From Thermoanaerobaculia bacterium (GTDB taxonomy: Bacteria; Acidobacteriota; Thermoanaerobaculia; Multivoradales; JAHZIX01), in NCBI GenBank assembly GCA_027069135.1, contig JALXFE010000596.1:1-35493 (forward strand): a stretch of 35,493 bases of DNA, written 5' to 3'. This document shows, piece by piece, positions 24,114-33,500 of the stretch. The notes under the pieces were generated by a model that did no database searches, had not been told where the DNA came from, and saw nothing but the letters and a program-made list of their open reading frames with translations. Every line of letters begins with the position of its first letter. Positions within the stretch are counted from its first letter, which is position 1. Made by a program: the position numbers and the translations under genes.

Positions 24114-26114
24114 ATGGTCAGGAATTTGTGTTGTATTTCCCTTTGCCTACTTTGCCTGATGCTCATCGGCGTCCAGACGACCGATGCAGCCGGCCGGCTG
24201 CAGATCCCAAAGCTGACGGCGGAGCCGTCGCCGGTCATCCCCGGTGATGTCGTCGCGCCTCTGACGTCGAGAATCTGGGACGTCCGCTGTCAACCCAGCT
24301 ACCGCGTCAACAGTACGCTCGACCCAATCCCGAACCCTTTGGGGGAGGACTTCCTTTCAGTGGCGGAGGCTCTCAGCGTGTTGCAGGCCGCGGCTCAGGC
24401 CTGGAGCGACATTCCTACGGCATATATCGACTTGACCATCGACGGCACCGTCGCCAATCCCGGGAGCACGGGCCTCGACTTCAAGAACGAGATCACCTTC
24501 CGCACCGGAAGTCGCTTCGCCGGGTCCTTCACCCGCCGGAATTCCAGCCTTGACTTCGAAGTGATCTCTCATGTCATCCACACAACTGTAGCCGGTGATT
24601 TCTTCGCTCCGGCGGGCCTCGATGCGGACGGAGACGGCGATCCCGACATCGTTGCTGGCATTGAGACCTGTGCAGATACCGATGGCGATGGCGACATCGA
24701 GTATCCGGAAGGGGCCTATCTGGGTGCCACTATCATCGACAGTGATCTGGACTTCTCCTCCGGCGTCGACTTCGAGGCCGATCCCAGCGACCACCAAGGG
24801 TATCGATTCACTGCGGACTCTTCTGCCGCCGACGACGATCCCTTATCGATCGATCTCTACGCCCTCGCGATCACGACCTTGGGCCAGGCGTTGACCCTTG
24901 CTCACTCACCGATCAACCAGCGGGGTCCGTTTGACGGCCATTCCGCCACCCTCTACACAAAATTTGACACCGGCGATGGAGCCGCCGAGCTTTCGCGCCG
25001 GATCATCGACATCGAAGCGGCGACCACGTTGTCTTACGCCTTCCCGGAAGGTACTGCGGAGACGGGCCCAGCGGCTCTCCAGGAAGGTGATGTCGCCTTC
25101 GACGAGGTTTTCGGGTTGATCAAGGGAACCGTCCACCACGGCGAGCTGGATCAGCCTTTGGCCGGCGCCAATGTCTTTGCCGTGAATGCCTTCACGGGCC
25201 GTGTCGTCAACACGGCCCTGTCGGCGGATGTGGTCTTCTCCCAGGATCCGGTAGCCAATACGGGAACGGTAGTAAGTGCCGAGTTCAACATCCTCAACGG
25301 CAACTACACATTGCCGGTGCCGGCAGGTCTTTATTACGTAGGGGTTGAACCCATAGACGACGAACCCACGACACCGGAATCCTATAATCGGACGGTGGTG
25401 ACCGGCTGGCTCCTCGAGCAAAACAACTTCTCTGAGGAGTTTTACAACGGCCGTTTCGAGAAGGCTTATGAGCGGCGCCCGAACGCCAAGAAGCTGATCT
25501 TCGTTCGGGCCGGACAAACCGTCGAAGGTATCGACATCATCACCAACAAGACCGAGGAAGTCGCACATTTCGGCACCCTCGACTCCTATTCGACAGGGCC
25601 CGAAGGCAGCCGCTTCGTCGCGGTCCACATCTCAGCGGATGACTTCTCGGCAGCGGACCTCAACGGCCGTTCCGTCTTGCACGGAGCCGAGTTTCTGACG
25701 TCTGTGAATCGTCGTTCCAGCGTACCGGTATTCAACGCCGCATATTTCGCTACCGGAACGGTCAATAGCGATGGCACGGCAACCATCAATCTCCGGCGGC
25801 CGCTGGAGCGCCGGATCGGTTTTGCAGGCCAGGAAGACGACTTTTCCCCCTGGTACTTCCGCCATCCCCTCGGCGTCGCGAACCGAGTACGGAACGGCAT
25901 CGGCAACGGTTCGATCCAGGATCTCTTCCTGGTCCTCCAACTACCGGCCAACTCAAACCGAGACTCTTCGCCCCGTTTCGGCATCGATGGTGGCGTGGAC
26001 GACAATGACGTCGCGATCTTCGGACGTTCTTATTACTCCTCCAACGGCCGGGCCTTCATTCAGGACACCGACCATAACTATATGTTCAAGCTGGTTCTCG
26101 GCGAGCGCCGCTAG
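24114..26114 (+). CDS. Secreted matrixin-like protein lacking the zinc site
   Basis: The 666-residue exported protein has a signal peptide (LCCISLCLLCLMLIGVQTTDA). It continues with a matrixin-like N-terminal region: AAAQAWSDIPTAYIDLTIDG, NEITFRT, and Ca-binding Asp repeats DADGDGDPD and DTDGDGDIE at about 170-195. Where the HExxHxxGxxH helix should be, residues 254-264 read TTLGQALTLAH: the first two His and the catalytic Glu are replaced, and only the third His264 is kept. The usual Met-turn is also absent (SATLYT). A carboxypeptidase-regulatory-like beta-sandwich follows (about 335-412, LIKGTVHHGELDQPLAGANV). The C-terminal 250 residues are of unknown fold. It is thus probably a non-catalytic binding or structural protein. 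The gene sits inside the NRPS locus on the opposite strand and ends in a strong terminator. Confidence 0.82.
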   Translation: MVRNLCCISLCLLCLMLIGVQTTDAAGRLQIPKLTAEPSPVIPGDVVAPLTSRIWDVRCQPSYRVNSTLDPIPNPLGEDFLSVAEALSVLQAAAQAWSDIPTAYIDLTIDGTVANPGSTGLDFKNEITFRTGSRFAGSFTRRNSSLDFEVISHVIHTTVAGDFFAPAGLDADGDGDPDIVAGIETCADTDGDGDIEYPEGAYLGATIIDSDLDFSSGVDFEADPSDHQGYRFTADSSAADDDPLSIDLYALAITTLGQALTLAHSPINQRGPFDGHSATLYTKFDTGDGAAELSRRIIDIEAATTLSYAFPEGTAETGPAALQEGDVAFDEVFGLIKGTVHHGELDQPLAGANVFAVNAFTGRVVNTALSADVVFSQDPVANTGTVVSAEFNILNGNYTLPVPAGLYYVGVEPIDDEPTTPESYNRTVVTGWLLEQNNFSEEFYNGRFEKAYERRPNAKKLIFVRAGQTVEGIDIITNKTEEVAHFGTLDSYSTGPEGSRFVAVHISADDFSAADLNGRSVLHGAEFLTSVNRRSSVPVFNAAYFATGTVNSDGTATINLRRPLERRIGFAGQEDDFSPWYFRHPLGVANRVRNGIGNGSIQDLFLVLQLPANSNRDSSPRFGIDGGVDDNDVAIFGRSYYSSNGRAFIQDTDHNYMFKLVLGERR

Positions 26115-26131
26115 GCTGGAATTGTGATCTA

Positions 26132-26158
26132 CACCGCGCCCGGATTCCGGGCGCGGTG
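26132..26158. terminator. Bidirectional terminator-like hairpin
   Basis: CACCGCGCCCGG (26132-26143) and CCGGGCGCGGTG (26147-26158) form a perfect 12-bp stem with an ATT loop between two convergent genes. T-runs are weak on both sides. Confidence 0.75.
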
Positions 26159-26163
26159 ACGCC

Positions 26164-27588
26164 TTATTCTTCGGCTTCAAACATACAAGCGGTGACCGCT
26201 CCCTGGGATTGATTCACCGGCTTCTTGCGATGCGTCGGCTGGACCCGGAGGTAACCACCGCCGTAAGCGCTTCCCAAAGCAAAGATTCCCCAGACGACTG
26301 CGTGATCGCAGCACCCTAGGTCCTCTGATTGATAGGGTAAGGGCAAAGGCTCTACGAGCTTTTGGGCAACCCAACGCCCCTTCTCCGCCAGGGCTCGGTC
26401 GACAGCGTCCTCCCACTCCACCTGGGCAACATGGGCCCCGATGACCACTCCCTCGCCTCCGAGGCCTTTCGCCGGTTTGAGCACGAAATCTGCGCCTCGA
26501 TCTCGCAGTAGGTCCTCCAGCAAGACCGTGCATGCCTGGAATTGAGTAGTTCCCGATACGACGATTCGAGTCCAGGGACAATGGGCCCGGACCAATGCCG
26601 TTTCCGTCGGCGAGAGCTCTCCACCATCAGCAGCAGCGGAAAGTAGCGCCAGGTTTCGCTTGTCGTCCAGGACACGATGAAGAGGCCCGTTGAAGAGAGC
26701 CATCTCGCCGACGGCCGCCTGTTCTACCGCCGCCTCCGGATAGCGATCCACGTAGCCTTCAACGATAGCGTGGACCGGCTCGGCGCCGACCGTCACCCGA
26801 CCGGAGTCCACCTCCAATCCGGAGTACGGCACCAGAAAGATCCGGCTCTCCGAATTCGCCCCAACCTCCGCTACAGCGTCACGGTACTTTCCTCTCGCGT
26901 GCTCAAGTACTTGATCGGTCAGTCGAGCCTGCGGCGGCGTCAAATGGACGAGGTTGATAACCCCGCCCGGGCAAGGGCAGTGAGCCAGAGTATGCCGCAG
27001 TACGTGCAGAAGACCTTGGTGCTCCGTGTCTAGGAGCCGTGGCGGGATCCCATGGCTGGAGAAGAAATTGCGCAGCGCCGGAGCGGTGAGGCATTGAGCG
27101 GAGTAGAGAACGCTTGCGCTCCCCCCCAGGTTTCCCGTCACGTTGCACTCCAGACACTGGAATCCGGATTCCGTGAGAAAGAAATCCCCACGGGCAAGGG
27201 TTCCGTCAAGGACTCCGGGCCGCTTCATCAGCCGGCAAAGAGTCTCTGCCTCCCCATCTTCGAGATCGTAAAATTCTTGAAGACGGCCGTGATTGAAACC
27301 AAAGATCCGCTCCGGGATCTGCCGCACCAACCGTGTCAACCCGAGGTTGACCCGGTGCACTTCGGCGCGGGTCTGGGGGCTGACGAACGTCGGCCACGGC
27401 TGGAGGGGGTATGGCTGCAGGGGCGACAGATCATCGATTCCTGGAAAACTGGATCGCTCGAGAAGCTCGGGATGAGACTCGACGTAGCGCAAGAACCTCT
27501 CATTGACCTTGGACAACCCGGCAAATGTCTTCCGGGAGAGGTCCGAGATATCCAAAGATGCCAGCGGTTTCGTCTGCATAGTTGTCAT
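26164..27588 (-). CDS. Circularly permuted ATP-grasp-type ligase (copy 1)
   Basis: The 474-residue protein shows ATP-grasp motifs in permuted order. ARGDFFLTESGFQCLECNV followed by TGNLGGS (Glu148 as metal ligand) comes before the FNGPLHRVLDDKRNLALLS block. The lysine and glycine-rich loop DFVLKPAKGLGGEGVVIG (Lys371) and WVAQKLVEPLPLP follow. The arrangement resembles the circularly permuted glutathionylspermidine-synthase-like group, which joins a carboxylate to an amine through an acyl phosphate. Its ATG overlaps the NRPS stop (TGATG) with AAGGG upstream, so it is translationally coupled to the NRPS. It could attach an amine or amino acid to the peptide or make a building block. Substrate unknown. 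It ends next to a convergent terminator. Confidence 0.8.
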   Translation of the reverse strand: MTTMQTKPLASLDISDLSRKTFAGLSKVNERFLRYVESHPELLERSSFPGIDDLSPLQPYPLQPWPTFVSPQTRAEVHRVNLGLTRLVRQIPERIFGFNHGRLQEFYDLEDGEAETLCRLMKRPGVLDGTLARGDFFLTESGFQCLECNVTGNLGGSASVLYSAQCLTAPALRNFFSSHGIPPRLLDTEHQGLLHVLRHTLAHCPCPGGVINLVHLTPPQARLTDQVLEHARGKYRDAVAEVGANSESRIFLVPYSGLEVDSGRVTVGAEPVHAIVEGYVDRYPEAAVEQAAVGEMALFNGPLHRVLDDKRNLALLSAAADGGELSPTETALVRAHCPWTRIVVSGTTQFQACTVLLEDLLRDRGADFVLKPAKGLGGEGVVIGAHVAQVEWEDAVDRALAEKGRWVAQKLVEPLPLPYQSEDLGCCDHAVVWGIFALGSAYGGGYLRVQPTHRKKPVNQSQGAVTACMFEAEE

Positions 27589-30500
27589 CACCACAACCCT
27601 TCAAGAGATCTTCCATTTTTCTGGCGCTGGGCATCGAGGAGGTCGCAAAGCGCCGCGGCCAAGGTGTCCAAGTTCGGGGGGAGAAGCAACGTTTGATGGC
27701 TGCCCGGAACCCGCTCGACACGGACAGGGCCTGAGACCACGGCTCCCCAGCCGAGAGTGCCATCCCCGTCTTCCGGTCGCTCAGCGCTAGCAAAGAGAGT
27801 CAGGGGCCCGTCGTAGGGCTCTGCTCGATAGCTTCGAGCGCCCCGTCCGAGGCCCCGGTACACATCAAAGAGACGCTTCACGGCAACTTCCGGGAAATCC
27901 GGCGGCAGCTGGCCATGCTCCCGGGCCACCTCCGTCGCACGGCCCAGCCACCGCTCCGGAGGGAGTTGACGGAGCTCTTCGGGCGGGCACCAGGCAGCGA
28001 TGTCGAGGGCACCGACCAACCGCTGGGCATCGTCCCGGTCAGGAATCTCGTCGAAGCCGGGAGCCCCGGCATCGACGATCACCAAGCCTGCCGGTTCTCG
28101 GTTGCTCAGCTCCAGTTGGCGGGCCATCTCGAAGGCGATGACCCCTCCCAGGGACCAACCGCCGAGAACCACCGATCCATTCTCGAAGAGGGGCTCGATC
28201 TCTTCGAGAAAGACCCTCGCTAACTCGACGATGTCCTCCATGGGCTCGCCCCGCTCCAGCCCCGGAGCCTGCAGGCCAAAGCAGGCGACGACGGAACCCA
28301 GCTTGGCCGCCAATGGGGCGTAGCAGGTGGCGCTCCCTCCCACCGGGGGGAGCAAGACGAGGGTTACCGCCGCATCCTCGGGACCCGGATGGAGTGGGAG
28401 CAACAAGGAGTCCTGCTCTGACACCGACCCGCCTTCCCGCAACCGGGCGGCAATGGACTCGATGGTCGGAGCTGACATCAAGCTGGCGAGGGGGAGCCGC
28501 GCCCCGAAGCGGCGGCGCAGCTGCGCCACCATACGCAAGACGAGGAGGGAATGGCCGCCGAGCCGGAAGAAGTCTTCCTGAACTCCCACGAAATCCAAAC
28601 CCAATAACTCTCGCCAGAGCTGGGCCAGGCGCAACTCCCATCCGTCCCGGGGAGCTCGTCCGGTCTTCCCCCCGCGGCGCGTCGGCTCCGGTAGAGACCG
28701 GTGATCGACCTTGCCGCTGGTGGATCGGGGGAGCTCGTCCATGCAGACGAAGGCCGCCGGCACCATGGCCGCCGGCAGACGGTCCTCCAAGAAGCTGGCA
28801 AGAAGATCCTCGTCCAGGCCGTCGGCAACCGCTGCATAGGCCACGAGGGCGAGCTCCGAACCGACCAGGGGCTTGGTCAGGACAACGGCTTCTCGCACCT
28901 GTGGGTGTTGGAGGATGCACGCTTCGACCTCCCCAGGCTCCACCCGCTGGCCGCGGATTTTCAGCTGGAGATCCAGCCGCCCCAGAAAGTCGAGGGAGCC
29001 GTCTTGGCGATAGCTCGCTCGATCACCGGTGCGATAGAGGCGTTGGCCCTCTTGTTCGGAGAAGGGATTCGGCACAAACCGCTCCGCGGTCGCTGCGGCC
29101 CTTCCCAGGTAACCCCGGGCCAGACACTCACCCCCGATGACCACCTCTCCGGGAACTCCCGCCGGCATGGGGCGGAGCCGGCGATCGAGGATGAGAACCT
29201 GAGAACCCGGATCCGGGCGACCGATCGACACCGGCCCCTTCGGCTCCCCGCACCGGCACAGGTGGGAGGTTACCGAGATCGTCGCCTCGGTGGGTCCGTA
29301 TCGGTTGATGAGATTCGCCGCTAGCTCCTGATGAAAGAGCTCGACCAGATCCGAGGTGAGAGCTTCGCCACCGCTGGTGACGATGCGCAGAGAGCTGTTT
29401 CCGGCGAGGCCTTCCTCTTCCAGCACCAGGCGAAGTAAGGACGGGCTGAAGGATGTGTAGGTCACACCCTCCTCCTGGATCAATTGAGCCAGGTAAGCGG
29501 AATCCCGCTGACCACCGGGCCGAGCCAGGACCGTCGCGGCGCCAGCACACAGAGGTACCAGGATCTCGACCAAGGACATATCGAAACCGATGGAGGCTTT
29601 TTGCAGAAAGCGATCCGAAGGCGTTAGCCGGTTGGAGGCACGGCCCATGGCCAACCTCTCCGCCAAAGCCCCATGGCTGAGCATGACCCCCTTGGGCAAC
29701 CCCGTCGAGCCGGAGGTGTACATCACCACCGCCAGATGGTCCGGGTCTACGATCGGTTCCGCCCGCTGACTGCTCGTTGCCTCAAGCTCGTCCCCGTCGA
29801 CCACCAGGGTAGAACCGGAGAAGGCCGAAAAATCCTCCGCCCAAGCCTTCTGGGTCAGGAGGGCTTGCGCACCGGACTCCCGCAGCAGAGCCTGGCGACG
29901 AGCCGCGGGCAACTCCGGATCGAGGGGTACGAAAACACCACCGGCCTTGAGAACGCCGAAGATCGCCGCCACCAAATCTGCCGAACGATCCAGGCAGACA
30001 CCGACCGGACGATCCCCGCGAACCCCCGCGGAGATCAGAGCCGCCGCAAGCTGCTGGGCTCGATGGTAGATCTGTCCGTAGCTGTGGGTGACACCTTCGA
30101 TCACAACCGCCGGTGCCTCCGGTTGGGACGCAGCCCAATGGGCGAAAGCTTCGTGGGCCAGGGGCGCCTCGCTCGTCTCCGAGGGGGCCAATCCCCATAG
30201 CTGGACGAGCTGCCAGGTTTCCTCCTCGCTCAGGAGATCTAGAGCCCCGACGGTGGAACCGGAGCCTTCCCCGATTCGATGCAACAGGCTGATGAGATGC
30301 CCCATCATGCGGCTCATGGCCGCCCTCTGGAACCGGTCGAGGCCGTACCGCAGCCACAGGACGATCCGCTCCGGCCCAGGCCCGACGACCAGATTGAGGG
30401 GATAGGTGGTGCGGGCTTGAAGCTGCGCATCCCGGACTTCCAGCTCCTGCGACGCCTGCTCCAGGGAGTCCTCGACAGGAAAATTCTCGATCACCAGGAG

Positions 30501-33500
30501 GCTTTCAAAAAGGGCTTGCCCCGGCGGCAGCTCGCTGGCCCGCTGGACTTCCGTCAGTGGGCTGAACTCGAAATCCCGCAGGTCCATCTGCTGGGATTGA
30601 ATCCCTTTCAGCCATTCCACCAGAGATTGCTTTTCCTCTACTTGAATCCGTGCCGGAAGGGAGTTGATGAACAATCCGACCATTCCCTCGACCCCCGGAA
30701 CCTCCGGCGGTCTGCCGGAAACCACGGTGCCGAAGAGCACATCCTTGCGACCGCTGTACCGGCTCAGCAAGAGTGCCCAAGCGCCCAAGAAGAGGGTATT
30801 GAGGGTCAGGTGGTGGCGAGCCGCCAGGTCGCGCAGGGCGGCGGACGCCTCCGTCGACAGCGCCGCCTGCTCATACCCTCGGCCGGTGGCCTCGGTCGGT
30901 CGATCCACCACCAGCGGCGTCGGTTCCTCAAAGCCCCGCAGATACTCCTGCCAGAAGCTCTGTGCCCGTCCCAAGTCGCGGCCCTGCAGCCAGCGGATGT
31001 ACTCCCGGTAAGGGGCCCGCGGGGGCAGCTCGGTCTCCTGGCCCCGGCCCAGATCCTGGTACACCGCCAGGAGCTCCGAGACCACCAGGGAAGCGGACCA
31101 CCCGTCCAAGAGCGAGTGGTGATAGGTCCATACGAGCTGACATCCGCCGCCCGGCAATTCGACGACCATGACGCGCAAGAGGGGGGCGTAGGCGAAGTCG
31201 AAATCCGCTCGGCGATCCTCCTCGAGGAGTTGGTCGAGAGCTTGCTCCGCTCGAGGGCCGGTCAGATCCCCCAGGCGATGGTGGGTGAGGGGTATGGAAA
31301 CGTGCCGCCAGACTACCTGCAAGGGTTCTTCAACCCCCTCGAGGGCATAGGAGGTGCGCAGAATTGCATGCCGGCGCAGGAGACGGTTCCAGGCCGCCTC
31401 GAGGGCCTCGACGTTCAGAGTAGAAGCCAATCGAGCACTCAGCTGCTCGTTGTAGACCCCCTCTCCGGGCAATTCCAAGGCGTGGAAGAGCATCCCTTGC
31501 TGCATCGGGGACATCGGATAGTAGTCCTCGATCTCCCCGCCCGCAGCCTGGAGCTCTTCGAGAATGACTCTCGAGACTTTCACCAATGGATGATCCGGGG
31601 AGGCGGGCAGGGCAGGGATCTCTCCCGCCGGGGAAGCGATCCTCGCCAGCTGAGCCACCGTCGGAGACTCAAAGACCTGCCGGGGGCTGATCTCGAGACC
31701 AGCCTTCCGGGCTCGAGCGACGATCTGGATACTGAGGATGGAGTCGCCTCCGAGCTCGAAGAAATCGTCGTGGGCTCCCACTCTCGGAGTCTTCAGGACG
31801 GACTCCCAGATCTCGGCCAATCGTCGTTCGGTCTCATTTCCCGGTGCCACGAAGCCTTCCACATCGACGGAAAGGCGCGGCTCCTGGGGAATGGGGAGCC
31901 GGCGACGGTCCACCTTGCCGCTGGCCAGAGTCGGAAGCTCTTCGAGTTGAACGAAGACCGAGGGCACCATGTAGGTGGGCAGCGAGGTTCCGAGATCTCG
32001 GCGCAAACGGGCTTGAGGCAGGATTTCTGATCCCACCACGTAGGCCACCAGGCGAGGTTGCTGAGGCTCATCTTGCCGCAGCAGGACCGCCGCCTGCTGC
32101 ACCTCCGGCAGGGATTCGAGGGCAGCCTCCACTTCCCCGGGTTCGATGCGATAGCCGTGCAATTTAACCTGCGTATCGAGACGACCCAGAAATTGGAGAT
32201 TTCCGTCCGGGAGATGGCGAGCCCGGTCCCCGGTGCGGTACATGCGCTGGCCGGGAGCCTCACTCCAAGGGTCCGGAATGAAACGCAGAGCGGTCTGCGC
32301 CGGGCGGCCCAGATATCCCCTCCCGATGGCCACGCCGGCGATGACCAACTCGCCGGAGGAGCCCGCCGGTGCCGGCATCAAAGCCTCGTCGGCGACGTAG
32401 GCACGGACATTGGAAATCGGCTTACCGATGGGAATCACCGCCCATGGATAGCGCTCTTCGGCGATCCAATGGGTCACGGAAATCGTCGTTTCCGTCGGCC
32501 CGTAGCCATTGTGGAGCCGGACCGGAAGCACGTTCCGGAGCCGTTCTTCGAGCTCCCGCGGAAAGGCCTCGAGGCCCGTCGAGAGATGCCGCAAGGAGGT
32601 GCATCGGGCCAGCCCCTCCTGCTCTACGATCAGCCGCAGGAGGGCTGGTGGTAGAGCGGTCAGAGTGACCTTATGCCGGCTGATCAGGTCGACGAGGCCA
32701 CCAGGATCCTGGCGCAGATCCGGAGCCGGCAGAACGAGTCGGCTCCCCGCCAGGAGGCTCTCGAGAATCAGGAGCACCGCCGCATCGAAATGAAAGGCCA
32801 GGGGTTGGAGGATGCAATCGTCCGGCCCCAACTCGAAGACCCGGACTCCGTAGAGCAGACGGTTTCGCAAGGCGCCGCGGGGCACCATCACTCCCTTCGG
32901 CTCCCCCGTCGATCCGGAGGTGTAGATCACGTAGGCCAGATTCTCATCCCCCGCTCGAGATGCCTGGGGCGCCCCGGAAATAGCCGCGAGAGCCGCTTCG
33001 TCCCGATCCAACAGGAGGGTCGCCGGGACGTTGGCCGGTGAGAGCTTGAAAGCCCATTTCTGGCGGGAGACGATGGCCTGAACACCGGCGTCTTCGAGCA
33101 GATAGTCCAGCCGGCGCGCTCCCTGATGAGGATCCAGGGGGACGAAGGCCGCACCCGCCTTCAGAATGCCGACCATGGCCGCCACGATCTCATCCGGAGC
33201 TTCCAGGCAAAGGGCCACCTTGGATTCCGGCCCGACACCTTCCTTGCGCAAATAGGCTGCGATGCGATCGGACCAGACATCGAGATCGCCATACGTCCGG
33301 ACGATATCTCCCGACACCAGAGCGATAGCTTCCGGCTGCTCCGCGGCACGTTGGGCTAACAGGACGGCAAGATCCTCCTGCTCCGGGAAGGCCTCCTGGG
33401 TATCGTTCCAGTCCACGAGCACCCGACGTTCCTCGGTCGGGCTCAGAAGCTGGGCCAGACCATGGGGGGCGGACGGTTTCGCCGCCATCGATTCGAGGGC

